Source of the DNA: Roseiarcus sp963820795
GTDB lineage: Bacteria > Pseudomonadota > Alphaproteobacteria > Rhizobiales > Beijerinckiaceae
NCBI GenBank assembly: GCA_963820795.1
Contig: CAWGBJ010000008.1
Location: forward strand, 186,001 to 250,000
DNA: 64,000 bases
Reading direction: 5' to 3'
Shown in pieces: positions 61,401 through 64,000 of the stretch (the stretch's first letter is position 1; each line of letters starts with the position of its first letter). A program made the position numbers and the translations under genes. The notes below the pieces were generated by a model that did no database searches, was not told where the DNA came from, and saw only the letters and a program-made list of their open reading frames with translations.

Positions 61401-63167
61401 ATGCGTCGGGCGGCAGCATGGGCGGGCGGCATCGGCCTGACAGCCGCGGTCGGGACGCTCGGATTCGCCTCGTGGCCGCTGTCCACGCAACGCGTCGCCG
61501 ACCGCCTCGGCGGAGCCTCCGCGCCCCTACGCCTCGGCCTGCCTGACGCGGTGACATTTCGCGCGCTTCCCTGGCCGAGCCTCAGCATTGAGGGCGCCCG
61601 CCTCGACGGCGCGGACGGCGCGGTCCGGGTCACGGCGCCCGGGGCGAGGCTGGATCTGTCGGTCAGCCAACTCGTCCAGGGGCGGTTCGCGCCGGTCCGG
61701 GCTCGTCTCGCCAACCCGATCCTGACGCTCGATCTCGACCGGGCGCCGTTCGCGGGACCGGAAGTCGGGCTGCCGGGGGCGGAACCGGCAGCCGCTCTGG
61801 CGCCGCTCGACGGGCTCAGCCTGACCGACGGCGTGCTGCGGGTCATGAGCCGCAAACGTGGGCTCGACACCATGATCGAGAACATTCAGGGCCGGCTCGA
61901 CGGGCTCTCGCCACGCGGGCGCCTGCAGTTCAACCTTTCGGCCGTCTGGCGCGGTACGCCGTTTGCGGTTTCCGGCTTGCTCGCCAATCGCGAACGCGCC
62001 ACGCGGGGAGGGCCGAGCGCCTTCGAGCTGGCGCTGGCCTCCCCCATCGCCGCGCTCTCTTTCAAGGGCGCCTTTGTCGGCGGCGCGACCCCAGGCGTCG
62101 CCGGCGACGCCACCGTCTCGATTCCCTCGCTAAGGGGGCTTGCCCGGCTGATCGACCTCAGTCCGCCCGCCTGGTTTGCCGGCGACGATGTCGCCCTTGC
62201 CGCCACGCTCAAGGCCTCGCCCAGGGAAGCCGCTCTCGCCGGGGCGACCGTGACCAGCGCCGGTCAGACGTTCGAGGGCGCTCTTCATCTCGTCGAAGAG
62301 GTCGGCGGCCGCCTTGCGCTCTCGGGCACGCTCGACGCCGATCGCCTCGCGCTCGCTCCGCTCATCGGTCCGGCCCGATCGCTGTTGGACGCCGGCGGCG
62401 ACTGGAGCGACCGCCCCTTCTCGCTGGCGCCGCCGCAAGATTTCGATCTCGACCTCCGCCTGTCAGCGGCGCGCCTCGATGTTTATGGCGGCGAGCTCGC
62501 CAACGCCGCCGGGTCGCTGATCCTGAAAGACGGCGTTCTTACCGCGAGCCTCCTTGACGCCGGCTTCTACGGCGGACGGCTGCAGGGGGAAGCGCGGATA
62601 GCCTGTATGGGGCAGGACCTCGACCTGCGTGCCCGAGGCGCCGTATCGGACGCGGATTTCGGCGCAGCCTTCTCCGACCTCGGTTGGCCGATCCCCGGCG
62701 GCAGGGGCGCCGCGGAATTCAGCCTGCAAACGGTCGGGCGCACGCCGGCCGCCGCCGTCGTCGGCCTCGACGGCTCGATCTCGGTCAGACTGCAGCAGGG
62801 CTCGGTCGCCGGCGTCAATCTGGAGGAAGCCCTCCGCCGCAGCCTGCGGCGCAAGATCGACGTCGACCGCGACATGCGGATCGGCAGCACCGCCTTCGAC
62901 AGGTTGGCGCTCGACTTCGCGCTCGGCCGCGGCGTCCTCCACGTCGTCAACGGGGAACTCGCCGCCCAGGGCGTCTCCGGCAACCTTGAGGGCCGGATCG
63001 ATCTTGCCGGCCAAACCTGGGGTCTGCACTTCAACGCCTTGCAGACGGACGCGACCGGCGACGAGTCGCAGAACGCCGCCCATCTGAGCCTCGACATCGA
63101 CGGACCGTGGTCACAGCCGACGATCCGCGTCGTGGGCGACAAGGCGAAGGACCCGGGCGCCGAGTAG
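61401..63167 (+). CDS. AsmA-family protein
   Basis: A 588-residue envelope protein. An N-terminal anchor (AAAWAGGIGLTAAVGTLGFASW) precedes a long repetitive beta-rich body. VRVTAPGARLDLSVSQLVQGRF near residue 80, GSISVRLQQGSVAGVNLEEALRRSLRR, DFALGRGVLHVVNGELAAQGVSGNLEGRIDLA and the final SLDIDGPWSQPTIRV match the AsmA C-terminal region. AsmA-like proteins are thought to carry lipids between membranes. The start at 61401 is the first ATG after the previous gene and leaves the anchor intact. Confidence 0.85.
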   Translation: MRRAAAWAGGIGLTAAVGTLGFASWPLSTQRVADRLGGASAPLRLGLPDAVTFRALPWPSLSIEGARLDGADGAVRVTAPGARLDLSVSQLVQGRFAPVRARLANPILTLDLDRAPFAGPEVGLPGAEPAAALAPLDGLSLTDGVLRVMSRKRGLDTMIENIQGRLDGLSPRGRLQFNLSAVWRGTPFAVSGLLANRERATRGGPSAFELALASPIAALSFKGAFVGGATPGVAGDATVSIPSLRGLARLIDLSPPAWFAGDDVALAATLKASPREAALAGATVTSAGQTFEGALHLVEEVGGRLALSGTLDADRLALAPLIGPARSLLDAGGDWSDRPFSLAPPQDFDLDLRLSAARLDVYGGELANAAGSLILKDGVLTASLLDAGFYGGRLQGEARIACMGQDLDLRARGAVSDADFGAAFSDLGWPIPGGRGAAEFSLQTVGRTPAAAVVGLDGSISVRLQQGSVAGVNLEEALRRSLRRKIDVDRDMRIGSTAFDRLALDFALGRGVLHVVNGELAAQGVSGNLEGRIDLAGQTWGLHFNALQTDATGDESQNAAHLSLDIDGPWSQPTIRVVGDKAKDPGAE

Positions 63168-63351
63168 GCTCCCCACGGCGACGGCGTCGTTCAGCGCTCC
63201 CTGGCGGATCGCTTCGAAGGGCGTCGAGCGTCGATTTTGCAGATCGGCCCCGACGCTCGAAGTCGCGGCGGAACCAATCCGCCCGCTCGGACATAGGAGA
63301 CGCAAGGCAGGCGGCGCGCCTCGCCATCAATCAGCGAGGAGCCCCTGGCGC

Positions 63352-63936
63352 ATGCGTGTCCTCTATCTTTATTGCCATCCGCTGCCCGACAGTTTTCACG
63401 GGGCAATCCTGAGCGCCGGGCTGAAGGCGCTCAAAGCGGGGGGCCATGCGATCGATCTCCTCGATCTCTACGCGGAATCGTTTGCCGCCGTGCTTACCCC
63501 CGACGAGCGGCGCCATTACTTCGAATCGCCGCGCAACCAGGTCGGGCTCGAGGCCTATGTCTCGCGGCTCAAGTCGGCCGAGGCGCTGGTCGTCCAGTTT
63601 CCGACCTGGTGCTTCGGTCCGCCGGCGATGCTGAAGGGCTTCTTCGACCGGCTTTTGATCCCCGGCGTCGCCTACGATATGTCCGATCCGTCGGGCGCCC
63701 GGCCGACCCTCGACCAGGTCCGCAAGATCATCGGCGTCGTCACCTACGGCCAGCGCTGGAGCGCGGCCTTCTGGATGGGCGACGCGTCGAGAAAAACGGT
63801 GACCCGGTTTCTGCCCTGGTTCACCGGCGGCAAGGCCAAGGCTCATTGCTGCGCGCTCTACCATGTCGACGCCAGCGGCCTGGCTGAGCGCAAGGCCTTC
63901 ATCGCGCGGGTCGAGAAGGCGATGCAGAAAATGTGA
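63352..63936 (+). CDS. NAD(P)H-dependent oxidoreductase, flavodoxin-like
   Basis: A 194-residue quinone/oxidoreductase-type flavoprotein of the NQO1/MdaB family. The N-terminal VLYLYCHPLPDSFHGAI is the FMN/FAD phosphate-binding loop, followed by LVVQFPTWCFGPPAMLKGFFDRLLIPGVAY, the characteristic family segment. These enzymes reduce quinones or azo compounds with NAD(P)H in the cytoplasm. ATG 63352. No clear operon partner; the window ends 64 bases later. Confidence 0.9.
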   Translation: MRVLYLYCHPLPDSFHGAILSAGLKALKAGGHAIDLLDLYAESFAAVLTPDERRHYFESPRNQVGLEAYVSRLKSAEALVVQFPTWCFGPPAMLKGFFDRLLIPGVAYDMSDPSGARPTLDQVRKIIGVVTYGQRWSAAFWMGDASRKTVTRFLPWFTGGKAKAHCCALYHVDASGLAERKAFIARVEKAMQKM

Positions 63937-64000
63937 GGCCGCCGGCGCGAGCAGGCCGAGCGCCGTCAAAGCGTCCCCGCCGTCTGAAGGGTTCGACGGG

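Overview
The window is GC-rich chromosomal DNA from an alphaproteobacterium, most likely of the order Hyphomicrobiales (Rhizobiales). I infer this from the gene arrangements: a glk-gnd-zwf-pgi sugar block, addB-addA, a FeuQ-like kinase next to ccmI-ccmE-ccmF-ccmH, a 6S RNA gene in front of fthC, a DUF6101-type protein, and MutL with an endonuclease motif. A genus cannot be named from the sequence alone. I saw no rRNA, tRNA, CRISPR array or prophage.

Layout. 0-5 kb (minus strand): glucokinase, 6-phosphogluconate dehydrogenase, glucose-6-phosphate dehydrogenase, a HAD phosphatase and a truncated phosphoglucose isomerase, which together handle glucose 6-phosphate. 5.2-7.8 kb (minus): a tight four-gene operon (membrane-anchored hydrolase, septation-protein-A-like membrane protein, second membrane protein, HTH_34-type regulator) behind a perfect 12-bp-arm palindrome. 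7.9-16 kb: a ketone-catabolism island with an AraC regulator, the three acetone-carboxylase-type subunits, a beta-keto acid cleavage enzyme (BKACE, DUF849) and, convergent to them, a PanB-fold protein lacking the PanB metal ligands. 16.2-16.9 kb: a ParD/ParE-type module whose toxin carries two frameshifts. 17.3-26.7 kb: mutL, 6S RNA, fthC, a YmdB-type phosphodiesterase, a phosphoglycolate phosphatase-like gene, purH, an unusual GT2 glycosyltransferase and a periplasmic binding protein. 26.7-33.5 kb: a transposase relic, then addB-addA.

33.6-39.7 kb: a TAXI-type binding protein, small exported proteins, pckA, two convergent paralogous alpha/beta hydrolases and a tiny secreted peptide. 39.8-44.5 kb: paaX followed by phenylacetyl-CoA epoxidase genes paaABCDE; paaA has two apparent frameshifts and paaC one. 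44.7-52 kb (minus): S41 peptidase, ccmH-ccmF-ccmE-ccmI, a lipoprotein and a FeuQ-like sensor kinase without its response regulator. 52-64 kb: ilvD, a TetR regulator, a DUF6101-like protein, a Tat-exported phosphoesterase, HAD phosphatase, orphan hybrid histidine kinase, SafE-type membrane protein, AsmA-family protein and an NAD(P)H oxidoreductase.

The most interesting region is 7.7-16 kb. Carboxylation of a ketone gives a beta-keto acid. A BKACE next door could convert that acid with acetyl-CoA into acetoacetate plus an acyl-CoA, a route that would bypass a dedicated acyl-CoA synthetase. The second theme is gene decay limited to accessory genes (paaA, paaC, parE, transposase) while the long housekeeping genes are intact.
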